Assembly (NCBI GenBank): GCA_029267455.1
Contig: JAJUIX010000066.1
Coordinates: 1 to 6,931, forward strand
Length of the DNA: 6,931 nucleotides
Reading direction: 5' to 3'
Source of the DNA: Enteractinococcus sp.
GTDB taxonomy: Bacteria; Actinomycetota; Actinomycetes; Actinomycetales; Micrococcaceae
Below the pieces are notes generated by a model. It did not search any database, was not told where the DNA came from, and saw nothing but the letters and a program-made list of their open reading frames with translations. Below are positions 1-5,718 of the stretch, piece after piece; positions within the stretch are counted from its first letter, which is position 1, and every line of letters starts with the position of its first letter. The position numbers and the translations under genes were made by a program.

Positions 1-230
1 CACAAATACGACCATGTAGGGTTCCCATGGACTGCCACGATAATAGCGTCGACATCAGCGGCTGCTATGCCCAGCTCTGCAAGAACCGGGGCATTATCCA
101 ACACGTGGAACTGCCGTGTGCCATCGATGGTGTTGACATCGACGAGCCGTGACCATCGAGGGTCCCACCCCGGCAGACGTTCACGCTCGACAACGGACTG
201 TGGAAGGTATGCCGGTTGGGGGGAGATCAT
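1..230 (-). CDS. oleB: OleB alpha/beta-hydrolase (beta-lactone decarboxylase), N-terminal part; possibly an OleB-OleC fusion
   Basis: Partial gene cut by the left edge; 76 codons are visible. OleB removes CO2 from the cis-beta-lactone made by OleC and releases the long-chain cis-olefin, the last step of head-to-head hydrocarbon synthesis. I translated the minus strand from the ATG at 230. Residues about 21-48 read GWDPRWSRLVDV...FHVLDN, and residues 68-76 read HGNPTWSYL, the oxyanion-hole strand typical of OleB and haloalkane-dehalogenase-like hydrolases. The nucleophile elbow and the rest of the catalytic set lie outside the window. The ATG is the only start after an in-frame TAG and sits 10 nt behind the oleA stop with no clear Shine-Dalgarno sequence, so translational coupling to oleA is likely. 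In Micrococcus-type actinobacteria OleB is fused to the OleC synthetase; that cannot be seen here. A generic alpha/beta-hydrolase is the alternative, but the oleA neighbour makes OleB much more likely. Confidence 0.85.
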   Translation of the reverse strand, partial: MISPQPAYLPQSVVERERLPGWDPRWSRLVDVNTIDGTRQFHVLDNAPVLAELGIAAADVDAIIVAVHGNPTWSYL

Positions 231-240
231 ATGGAGGTGG

Positions 241-1263
241 TCACCACTCTATTTCTAGCATTGCAACGTTGAGACCGGACCCGACCCCCATGGTCAGGAC
301 ACGGTCGCCTACTTTGAGAGAGTCGAGTTCGCGTGCCAAGGTAATCGGCAAGGCTGCTGGTCCAATATTACCCAGCTCTGGGAACGTGGTGGGTATTTTT
401 TGGCGGTTGATTCCGGCAGATTCGATGATTGCGTCCGTATGCATTTGTGAGACCTGGTGCGTGATGTAGCGGTCCATGCTGCTCCAGTTCCAGTCAGCTG
501 GGGTCTCGTTCCATGCATCCATGACAAGTTCTAGACCGTTTTCTAATAACGCACTGGAATCGGTGTACATGCCGTCGTGTCCACCTTGACACAGACCATT
601 GTGCTGGGTCCCAGCACGTGTGACACCGCGGAGAATGCGATGTCCTTCGGGGTGTCGGTCGGCTGGTCCTAAGACTGCTGCGGCGGCACCAGATCCCAGG
701 GTCAGCGAAGCAAATTGCTGCATGAAGTTATCTCGGGTGGTGCGTTCGGACAGCAGGTTCTCGACCGTTGCTTCCTGCACGTTTTTTGCATCCTCGCCGG
801 CAACAACGACAGCGTAATCAATCTGGCCGGCATCAATGAGGGTGGCAGCTAGGTCCATCCCGTTGACGAATCCGAGACATGCGTTTGTGATATCAAAGTT
901 TGTTGCCGAGGGGGCTAGCCCCATGCTGTCATGGATTTGCACGGACACAGCCGGTTCCAACTGTGTCCGGGTTACTGAGGTATTGATCAATAGGCCCACG
1001 GCATCAGGAGCAATCCCAGCTTCTGCAAGTGCTTTGACCCCAGCCTGGGCTGCACCGGCAACATAGTCTTCTGGGCCTTCCCACATTCGGCGGGCTTTGA
1101 CTCCAGCGACGCGTTGGAGGAGACGTTTTGGCAATCGCAGACGCTTCAGTACGGCTGCTAGCCGATCGTCGATCATGTCGGAGGTGACTTCCACCGGAGC
1201 GGTCACTTCTACCACAGAAAGTAATGCCGCGTTGTGGTGAATTGAAACCGCATTAGAACTCAC
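241..1263 (-). CDS. oleA: OleA, thiolase-superfamily acyl-CoA condensing enzyme (head-to-head olefin biosynthesis)
   Basis: OleA joins two fatty acyl-CoAs in a non-decarboxylative Claisen condensation to a beta-keto acid, the first step to long-chain olefins; it is a cytosolic dimer of the KAS III/thiolase fold. Numbered from GTG 1263, the protein has 340 residues, the usual family length. The nucleophile is Cys129 in NACLGFVNGM. Glu103 (LEPAVS) lies 26 residues before it, the same spacing as Glu117/Cys143 in Xanthomonas OleA. His269 (ITHQVS) and Asn299 (GNIGPA) complete the thiolase-type site. The Gly-rich C-terminus (GVGSGLNVAMLE) is family-typical. A TTG 66 nt upstream keeps the frame open, but the residues it adds have no family likeness, and the homologous N-terminus begins near SSNAVSIHHNAALLSV, so GTG 1263 is preferred although its Shine-Dalgarno sequence is weak. 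FabH is the main alternative; the adjacent oleB start and the Glu103 position argue for OleA. No promoter is convincing, so it may be read from blaI-M56. Confidence 0.9.
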   Translation of the reverse strand: MSSNAVSIHHNAALLSVVEVTAPVEVTSDMIDDRLAAVLKRLRLPKRLLQRVAGVKARRMWEGPEDYVAGAAQAGVKALAEAGIAPDAVGLLINTSVTRTQLEPAVSVQIHDSMGLAPSATNFDITNACLGFVNGMDLAATLIDAGQIDYAVVVAGEDAKNVQEATVENLLSERTTRDNFMQQFASLTLGSGAAAAVLGPADRHPEGHRILRGVTRAGTQHNGLCQGGHDGMYTDSSALLENGLELVMDAWNETPADWNWSSMDRYITHQVSQMHTDAIIESAGINRQKIPTTFPELGNIGPAALPITLARELDSLKVGDRVLTMGVGSGLNVAMLEIEW

Positions 1264-1444
1264 GTTGGACTGTCCATTCTGTTTATTTCCATTCAATATT
1301 GGTGCGAGAAAACAGTACCCGGACACCAATGGATTGACTTGTCATAACTTCTCAGCTTAGCGCGCTTTAATCATCCACGCGATTCATGCACCACGTCATC
1401 ACCTTGCAGCATAGTTTCGCCGGCAGGGGAGTTTGTGGTGTGCG
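1264..1444. other. Intergenic gap between the M56 peptidase gene and oleA
   Basis: This gap separates two genes of the same direction. It has no open frame of note, no strong hairpin followed by T residues and no good minus-strand -35/-10 pair. The only structure seen is an 8-bp palindrome AGCGCGCT at 1359-1366. Whether oleA has its own promoter here or is reached by read-through from blaI-M56 cannot be decided from sequence. Confidence 0.5.
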
Positions 1445-2389
1445 TCATATCAAACTGACCGCGGCTGGCACAGTCACAAGCAGCACAGCCAGTATTATGA
1501 CCAGGCTAACTCTACATGAACCTAAAGATTTATCGGGGTTTAGTAGCCTTTTAATCCGCCGAGAGTTCACATCGGCGTCAGGTGCTTCGTCGTTTGAATT
1601 CGTTGATTGCGCCGGGGAGTCGGTGGCTTCAACGGTGTGAGCCAGGGCCGTCATCAGATCATCGCGCTTATGAGTGCGTAGCGCGTATTCGTCGGCCATG
1701 ATTTCGGTCAGTTCGGTGACCTCGGTGACTGCAACACCGGTGGCCGGGAACCACGGCGCTGCCTTGTGCCAAGCCTGAAATGCCAGTCGCAGTAAATCAT
1801 GCCGCTGTATTAGATGGGCTGATTCGTGGGCGAGCACAGCAGAAAGCTGCGGTGTCGTCAGTTCGTTCAGCAAGCCTCGAGACACGATGGTCAGTGGTTG
1901 ATTGATCGCTGGTAGACAATACGCCAGTGGATGTTCCACCGGCAGTACCCGGGTCTTTCCCGTACCGGATGCACCATCGACAAGGCCGTGCTGGTCCTCT
2001 TGTAGGGTCGCCGAGAGAATTTCTACGAATTCACGGTGCTTTTTCCGCTGACGGAACGTGCGATAGGCGGTGTGGAGCAGGACGAGTGCCAGATGAGCGA
2101 ACAGGAGCAGGCCTAACGTGATTGCCGCCAGCCCTAGGGGATGCCAGCGTTCATCCTCTACGACAGCCTCGGGCCCTTGTGTTTGGAAGACGCTCCACAA
2201 TTCGGTGAGGGCGCTGATGATGCCGGGACCGAATGGTTGCAGCCCCCAGGTCAGCGGGGCCGTGACAAGGGCCAGGCCACCGCTGATTCCCAATGCTTGC
2301 CATAGGATCAGCGCTGCTCCGGGCGCGCGAGACGGCCACTGCGCTTGTTTGAGCCACAGCGGCACTGGCCATGCCAGCAAGATGGCCAA
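1445..2389 (-). CDS. BlaR1-like M56-family membrane zinc metallopeptidase, short form without sensor domain
   Basis: Probable integral-membrane zinc protease that inactivates the neighbouring BlaI-type repressor. Numbered from TTG 2389 it has 314 residues. A hydrophobic start (1-13), membrane segments at about 22-49 and 84-107, and a C-terminal one at about 293-312 frame a cytoplasmic catalytic domain. That domain carries HESAH (188-192, zinc ligands His188 and His192, catalytic Glu189) and the third-ligand motif EIMAD (Glu229). Unlike staphylococcal BlaR1/MecR1 there is no penicillin-binding sensor domain, so the signal is unknown. It follows blaI directly. The start is uncertain: TTG 2389 has no ribosome site and truncates the first membrane helix. 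The in-frame CTG at 2413 adds eight residues (TPYLLAL follows its Met), completes that helix and lies 6 nt after GAAGG. A stop at 2427-2425 excludes anything further upstream. The stretch GASGTGKT (139-146) resembles a P-loop but is probably fortuitous. Confidence 0.87.
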   Translation of the reverse strand: MAILLAWPVPLWLKQAQWPSRAPGAALILWQALGISGGLALVTAPLTWGLQPFGPGIISALTELWSVFQTQGPEAVVEDERWHPLGLAAITLGLLLFAHLALVLLHTAYRTFRQRKKHREFVEILSATLQEDQHGLVDGASGTGKTRVLPVEHPLAYCLPAINQPLTIVSRGLLNELTTPQLSAVLAHESAHLIQRHDLLRLAFQAWHKAAPWFPATGVAVTEVTELTEIMADEYALRTHKRDDLMTALAHTVEATDSPAQSTNSNDEAPDADVNSRRIKRLLNPDKSLGSCRVSLVIILAVLLVTVPAAVSLI

Positions 2390-2435
2390 CAGTGCAAGCA
2401 GGTACGGGGTCAGAGCGGGCCTTCAGCGCTTATAG

Positions 2436-2876
2436 CTACTTGTCGCGAGAACTCAGTAGGTGCCGGACAGCTTGGGCATCTGAGGGGTCGATGCCGCCGA
2501 TAAAGCGTGCCAGCACCGCATGTTTGTCCACAGCGGAGCCAAGCACGTCATTGAGGAGTTGGACCGTATGGTCTTCTCGGCTTGTTGCCGCTGAGAATTC
2601 ATGTGGCCGACGTGCGTCATCTTTGACTACGAAGCCCTTCTTGTGGAGGCGCCCAAGCACCGTTAGCACCGTGGTGATGGCTGGCGTATTCTCCTGGCGT
2701 TCCGCCAGAGTGTCGCGCACCTGGTTAGCCGTTTGCGGCTCGGTTGCATCCCAAAGTAAATCCATGATGGCTTGTTCGAGTTCGCCCAATGACATCCCTT
2801 CTTCTGGTGAGTACTCCTGTATGCGGTGTGAGTGATCATGCTCGCGAACAGCTTTTTTACTACTTCTTGATTTCAT
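2436..2876 (-). CDS. blaI: BlaI/MecI/CopY-family winged-helix transcriptional repressor
   Basis: Dimeric DNA-binding repressor of the BlaI/MecI family, 146 residues. The family domain begins near residue 28 (MSLGELEQAIMDLLW). A recognition-helix region follows at about 68-83 (TTVLTVLGRLHKKGFV), then the wing at 83-99 (VVKDDARRPHEFSA), and a helical dimerisation region at 100-146. ARFI at 123-126 sits in the region where family members are cleaved by their protease; that placement is an inference. The C-terminal CxC copper-binding motif of CopY is absent. ATG 2876 is chosen because AGGA (2886-2883) lies 6 nt upstream; the result is a basic, histidine-bearing N-terminal extension of about 27 residues compared with classical BlaI. 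The internal ATG for Met28 has its purine run too close to serve well. The gene is divergent from cydA across a spacer with two dyads that fit this family's kind of operator. It leads the minus-strand group blaI-M56-(oleA-oleB). The ligand or stress it answers to is not evident. Confidence 0.9.
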   Translation of the reverse strand: MKSRSSKKAVREHDHSHRIQEYSPEEGMSLGELEQAIMDLLWDATEPQTANQVRDTLAERQENTPAITTVLTVLGRLHKKGFVVKDDARRPHEFSAATSREDHTVQLLNDVLGSAVDKHAVLARFIGGIDPSDAQAVRHLLSSRDK

Positions 2877-2902
2877 ATTGTATCCTGACCGCGAACTTGA
2901 TT

Positions 2903-2917
2903 TCTACGTCACGTAGA
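2903..2917. promoter_or_regulatory. Putative BlaI operator, dyad 1 (blaI-proximal)
   Basis: Palindrome TCTACGTCACGTAGA: 6-bp arms TCTACG/CGTAGA around a 3-nt centre at 2910. It shares TCTAC-N5-GTAGA with the second dyad. Its centre is 34 nt upstream of the blaI ATG, where bound repressor would block blaI transcription. Assignment to BlaI is by proximity and by the family's habit of binding paired TAC/GTA dyads beside its own gene. Confidence 0.6.
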
Positions 2918-2920
2918 TGG

Positions 2921-2941
2921 ATTTCTACATTGCGTAGAAAT
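2921..2941. promoter_or_regulatory. Putative BlaI operator, dyad 2 (cydA-proximal)
   Basis: Perfect 8-bp arms ATTTCTAC and GTAGAAAT around a 5-nt centre (ATTGC) at 2931. The core TCTAC-N5-GTAGA (2924-2938) repeats dyad 1 exactly in its arms. The two centres are 21 bp apart, two helical turns, so two repressor dimers would sit on the same DNA face. Confidence 0.62.
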
Positions 2942-2952
2942 ATGCGTATCAT
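2924..2952 (+). promoter_or_regulatory. Candidate cydA promoter overlapping operator dyad 2
   Basis: TCTACA (2924-2929, four of six matches to TTGACA) and TATCAT (2947-2952, five of six to TATAAT) are separated by exactly 17 bp. The -35 and most of the spacer lie inside dyad 2, which would make repression by occlusion straightforward. The implied leader is roughly 120 nt. The -35 match is modest, so this is a candidate only. Confidence 0.4.
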
Positions 2953-3002
2953 GGTGGGTGAAGACTTCAGTACAGCCGCGAGGTCGGCTCTGAATCGTTG
3001 AG

Positions 3003-3024
3003 TCACAGTGTGATTTAGCTCAGT
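3003..3024 (+). promoter_or_regulatory. CRP/GlxR-like partial palindrome in the cydA leader
   Basis: TGTGA at 3009-3013 is followed after 6 nt by TCAGT (3020-3024), three of five matches to the TCACA half of a CRP-family site. TGTGA also pairs with an immediately preceding TCACA (3003-3007) as TCACA-G-TGTGA. CRP-like proteins (GlxR in Corynebacterium, Crp in mycobacteria) are known to act on cydAB in related bacteria. The site is imperfect and lies downstream of the candidate promoter above, so its role is unsure. Confidence 0.3.
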
Positions 3025-3065
3025 TTTCTATCTATGTTTCGAGCATCGACGCTTTGTTCGTCGGT

Positions 3066-3075
3066 GGAGGAAGGG
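3066..3075 (+). promoter_or_regulatory. Ribosome binding site fixing the cydA start
   Basis: GGAGGAAGGG ends 6 nt before ATG 3082. It is the strongest Shine-Dalgarno run in the window and decides for the 526-residue CydA over the in-frame upstream ATG at 3034. Confidence 0.85.
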
Positions 3076-3081
3076 ACCATC

Positions 3082-4662
3082 ATGGATCCTCTTGAAGTGG
3101 CCAGGTGGCAGTTTGGGATTACCACTGTTTACCACTTTCTGATGGTGCCGTTGACCATTGGGTTGGGCATCGTACTGGTTGTCATGCAAACCGCGTGGCA
3201 TCGGACAGGTAAAGAGCAATACCTGCGCATGACCAAATTCTGGGGCAAGATCTTCATGATTAACTTCATCATGGGTGTTGCCACCGGCCTGGTGCAGGAA
3301 TTCCAATTCGGCATGGCTTGGAGCGAGTACTCCCGCTTTGTCGGGGACGTCTTCGGTGCCCCGTTGGCCATGGAAGCGCTGATCGCATTTTTCCTGGAAT
3401 CGGTATTTATCGGTATCTGGGTCTTTGGCTGGGGGCGTGTGCGTCCACGCATCCACCTAGCAGCCCTGTGGTTAGCTGTTTTAGGCTCCGTCGTCTCGGC
3501 TTACTTCATCCTGGCAGCCAATGCGTTTATGCAACATCCTGTTGGAGTGGAATCCGTCGACGGTCGAGCCCAGATGGTCGATTTCTGGGCTGTCATGACC
3601 AATCCCACCTTGCTCGTCCACTTCCCGCACACAATCTTTGGTGCGCTGGCGGTGGCCGGTTCGATGCTGTTAGGCGTTGCCTGGTACCACCTGTGGAAAC
3701 GGCGCAAAGACGGTATCGATACCGTTGATGACAACGGGTACGTCGTCGTTGGCTCCACAGGGTCAAAAGCACGCGATGAGACCGACTATAAGGGCTGGCG
3801 TTCGTCGTTCCGCTGGGGCGGTTGGATTGCCATTGTGGCGTTTCTGGGTACCGCTTTTACGGGGCACGCACAAGCACAGATGATGATTGAACAGCAGCCG
3901 CTGAAAATGGCCTCCGCAGAAGCAGCGTGTCACGACGGTACTGGTTTCTCGGTGCTGTCGGTAGCCAGTCGAGACGGGGATGGAGCAACCACCTGTGATG
4001 ATGTGGTCGGTGTCTTTGAAATCCCAGGCCTGTTATCCTTCTTGGCTCATAACGATTTCGAGACCCCGGTAGAGGGCGTCAATTCGCTGATTCCCCAATA
4101 CGAAGAAGCTTTCGGCACCCACCTTCCAGATGATCCGCGCTATGGCGAACGCGCTGGCTCCGAAATTGAATACCTGCCGGTGATGGAAGTGACCTACTGG
4201 GGCTTCCGGTTAATGATCACCTTCGGTGGTGTAGCTGCTCTGGCAGCCGCCATCGGCTTGTGGATTGGTCGCAAAGGGACCGTGCCGTATGACAAGACGC
4301 TGATGAATTTAGCGTGGCTGTCCATCTTGGCGCCGTTTGCGGCGAATTCGACCGGCTGGATTTTCACCGAGATGGGACGCCAACCATTTACGGTGGCTCC
4401 CAATTTGGATCTCACGGGGGTGGATCAAGTCTGGCAATTCACTGCCGCAGCGGTTTCTCCGGGAGTCAGCGGTGAAGAGATTCTGTTTTCTCTGATTGCG
4501 CTGACGCTGATTTACGCGCTGTTGCTCGTGGTCGAAATCGTGTTGTTAGTTCGATACATCAAAGGTGGACACCCCGCCGGCATGCACGAACTGTTGGCTG
4601 ACGAACACGATGATGACGAGCAGGATAAACCATCGTCTGACGTGTTGTCCTTCGCATACTGA
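3082..4662 (+). CDS. cydA: Cytochrome bd quinol oxidase subunit I
   Basis: CydA carries the haems and quinol site of the bd-type terminal oxidase, which oxidises quinol and reduces O2 to water with high O2 affinity. It has 526 residues and many membrane helices (nine expected for the family). Ligands align with E. coli CydA: His18 (His19), His183 in FPHTIF (His186) and Met378 in FRLMI (Met393). Conserved acids Glu98 and Glu106 (MEALIAFFLES) match Glu99/Glu107; Trp426 and Glu430 in GWIFTEMGRQP match Trp441/Glu445. The Q-loop region (about 240-340) is of short type, with QQPLKMASAEA (271-281) and two cysteines, Cys283 and Cys305. The extreme C-terminus is acidic (about 507-516). ATG 3082 gives the family start MDPLEVARWQFG; the 16 codons from ATG 3034 have no family likeness. 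It leads a cydA-cydB-cydD operon, with cydB 36 nt on, and is probably repressed through the dyads upstream. Confidence 0.97.
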   Translation: MDPLEVARWQFGITTVYHFLMVPLTIGLGIVLVVMQTAWHRTGKEQYLRMTKFWGKIFMINFIMGVATGLVQEFQFGMAWSEYSRFVGDVFGAPLAMEALIAFFLESVFIGIWVFGWGRVRPRIHLAALWLAVLGSVVSAYFILAANAFMQHPVGVESVDGRAQMVDFWAVMTNPTLLVHFPHTIFGALAVAGSMLLGVAWYHLWKRRKDGIDTVDDNGYVVVGSTGSKARDETDYKGWRSSFRWGGWIAIVAFLGTAFTGHAQAQMMIEQQPLKMASAEAACHDGTGFSVLSVASRDGDGATTCDDVVGVFEIPGLLSFLAHNDFETPVEGVNSLIPQYEEAFGTHLPDDPRYGERAGSEIEYLPVMEVTYWGFRLMITFGGVAALAAAIGLWIGRKGTVPYDKTLMNLAWLSILAPFAANSTGWIFTEMGRQPFTVAPNLDLTGVDQVWQFTAAAVSPGVSGEEILFSLIALTLIYALLLVVEIVLLVRYIKGGHPAGMHELLADEHDDDEQDKPSSDVLSFAY

Positions 4663-4698
4663 TGCGAGCCACAACAACAGAAAGGTAAAAATATCACC

Positions 4699-5718
4699 AT
4701 GGAATTTCTTCCAACGTTGTGGTTCATCCTCATTGCTGTGCTGTGGATCGGCTATCTAGTCCTCGATGGCTTCGATCTCGGGGTCGGCATGTTGATGAAA
4801 GGCTGGGCTCGAAATGAATCGCAGCGCCGTGTACTGCTGAACTCCATCGGTCCCGTCTGGGACGGCAACGAAGTTTGGCTCATCACCGCGGCAGGGGCGA
4901 CCTTTGCGGCGTTTCCGCACTGGTACGCTTCGATGTTTGCTGGGCTCTACCTCCCCCTGACTCTTGCACTCCTTGCTTTGATTCTGCGCGGTGTCTCTAT
5001 CGAATACCGCGGCAAGTCGCACAGCCAAAGAGCTCGGACCTGCTGGGACTGGTGTATGGCCGGCGGGTCATTTGCCGCCGCATTTTCCATCGGGGTTATG
5101 TTGGCACTGACCTCCACTGGGCTACCACTGGATGAACACGGTGACCGGGTCGGAGGCCCCTTGGCATGGTTCAACGGGTGGGCCGTATTAGGCGGCCTGG
5201 CCGTCGTGGGTGTTTCCCTGGCTATGGGATGGGCCTTCTTATCCCTAAAAACCCTCGGGGCGCCCCGGGAAGCTGGCAACCGCCACCTGCGGCGCTACCT
5301 ACCCGTGTACCTGCTCCCGGCAGCACTGTGGGCCATTGGGGTGATCATCCGCTACCCGAAAGCAGCGTCGTTTGGCATGATCGTGCTGGCCGTTGCCGGC
5401 ATGGTGATCTCCTGGGTGGCCTCCACCAAACGTAAGGAGGGCCTGACCTTTGCGGGCATGGTCATCTTTGTCGCGCTTGGCATCGGCGCCATTTTTACAT
5501 CCATGTACCCCAACGTCTTGCCATCCACCATCGATGAAGCATTCAACTTGACGATCACGAGCGCCTCCTCCTCGGACTACACGCTTTCTATTATGGCCAT
5601 TGTGACGGCGATTTTCCTGCCCTTGGTTCTGGCGTATAGCGCCTGGAGTTACTGGACCTTCCGACGCCGTGTGGGGGAACAGCACATCCCTGAATCAGCT
5701 GTGGTGACTCCGGTTTGA
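4699..5718 (+). CDS. cydB: Cytochrome bd quinol oxidase subunit II
   Basis: CydB is the haem-free partner of CydA in the inner membrane and helps form the proton path and stabilise the complex. It has 339 residues, a usual length, with about eight hydrophobic segments. Family signatures are the first helix ending in YLVLDGFDLGVGML (Asp23, Asp26), GPVWDGNEVWLI (51-62, Trp54, Asp55, Glu58) and LRGVSIEYRGK (96-106). The tail after the last helix is short (RRRVGEQHIPESAVVTPV). The start MEFLPTLWF is family-like. The nearest purine run, AGAAAGG (4679-4685), is 13 nt from the ATG, longer than optimal, so translation may lean on ribosomes arriving from cydA 36 nt upstream. The stop overlaps the cydD start. 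Confidence 0.97.
   Translation: MEFLPTLWFILIAVLWIGYLVLDGFDLGVGMLMKGWARNESQRRVLLNSIGPVWDGNEVWLITAAGATFAAFPHWYASMFAGLYLPLTLALLALILRGVSIEYRGKSHSQRARTCWDWCMAGGSFAAAFSIGVMLALTSTGLPLDEHGDRVGGPLAWFNGWAVLGGLAVVGVSLAMGWAFLSLKTLGAPREAGNRHLRRYLPVYLLPAALWAIGVIIRYPKAASFGMIVLAVAGMVISWVASTKRKEGLTFAGMVIFVALGIGAIFTSMYPNVLPSTIDEAFNLTITSASSSDYTLSIMAIVTAIFLPLVLAYSAWSYWTFRRRVGEQHIPESAVVTPV

Noticed and set aside
836..1066. Plus-strand open frames opposite oleA and the other minus-strand genes
   Set aside because: They are antisense shadows with no domain, ribosome site or sensible composition; the minus-strand genes have clear family motifs.
1264..1329. TTG-initiated 22-residue extension of OleA
   Set aside because: The extension does not resemble OleA N-termini; GTG 1263 gives the usual family length and first residues.
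1334..1339. TTGACT as a plus-strand -35 box
   Set aside because: No matching -10 at 16-18 bp, and no plus-strand gene follows.
1952..1975. Walker A-like GASGTGKT in the M56 protein
   Set aside because: It matches GxxxxGKT, but there is no Walker B or other NTPase context and it lies in a loop region of a metallopeptidase. It is most likely a chance match in a small insertion.
3034..3081. In-frame upstream ATG extending CydA by 16 residues
   Set aside because: The added residues have no family likeness, and a strong Shine-Dalgarno run (3066-3075) lies inside the extension at the right distance from ATG 3082.
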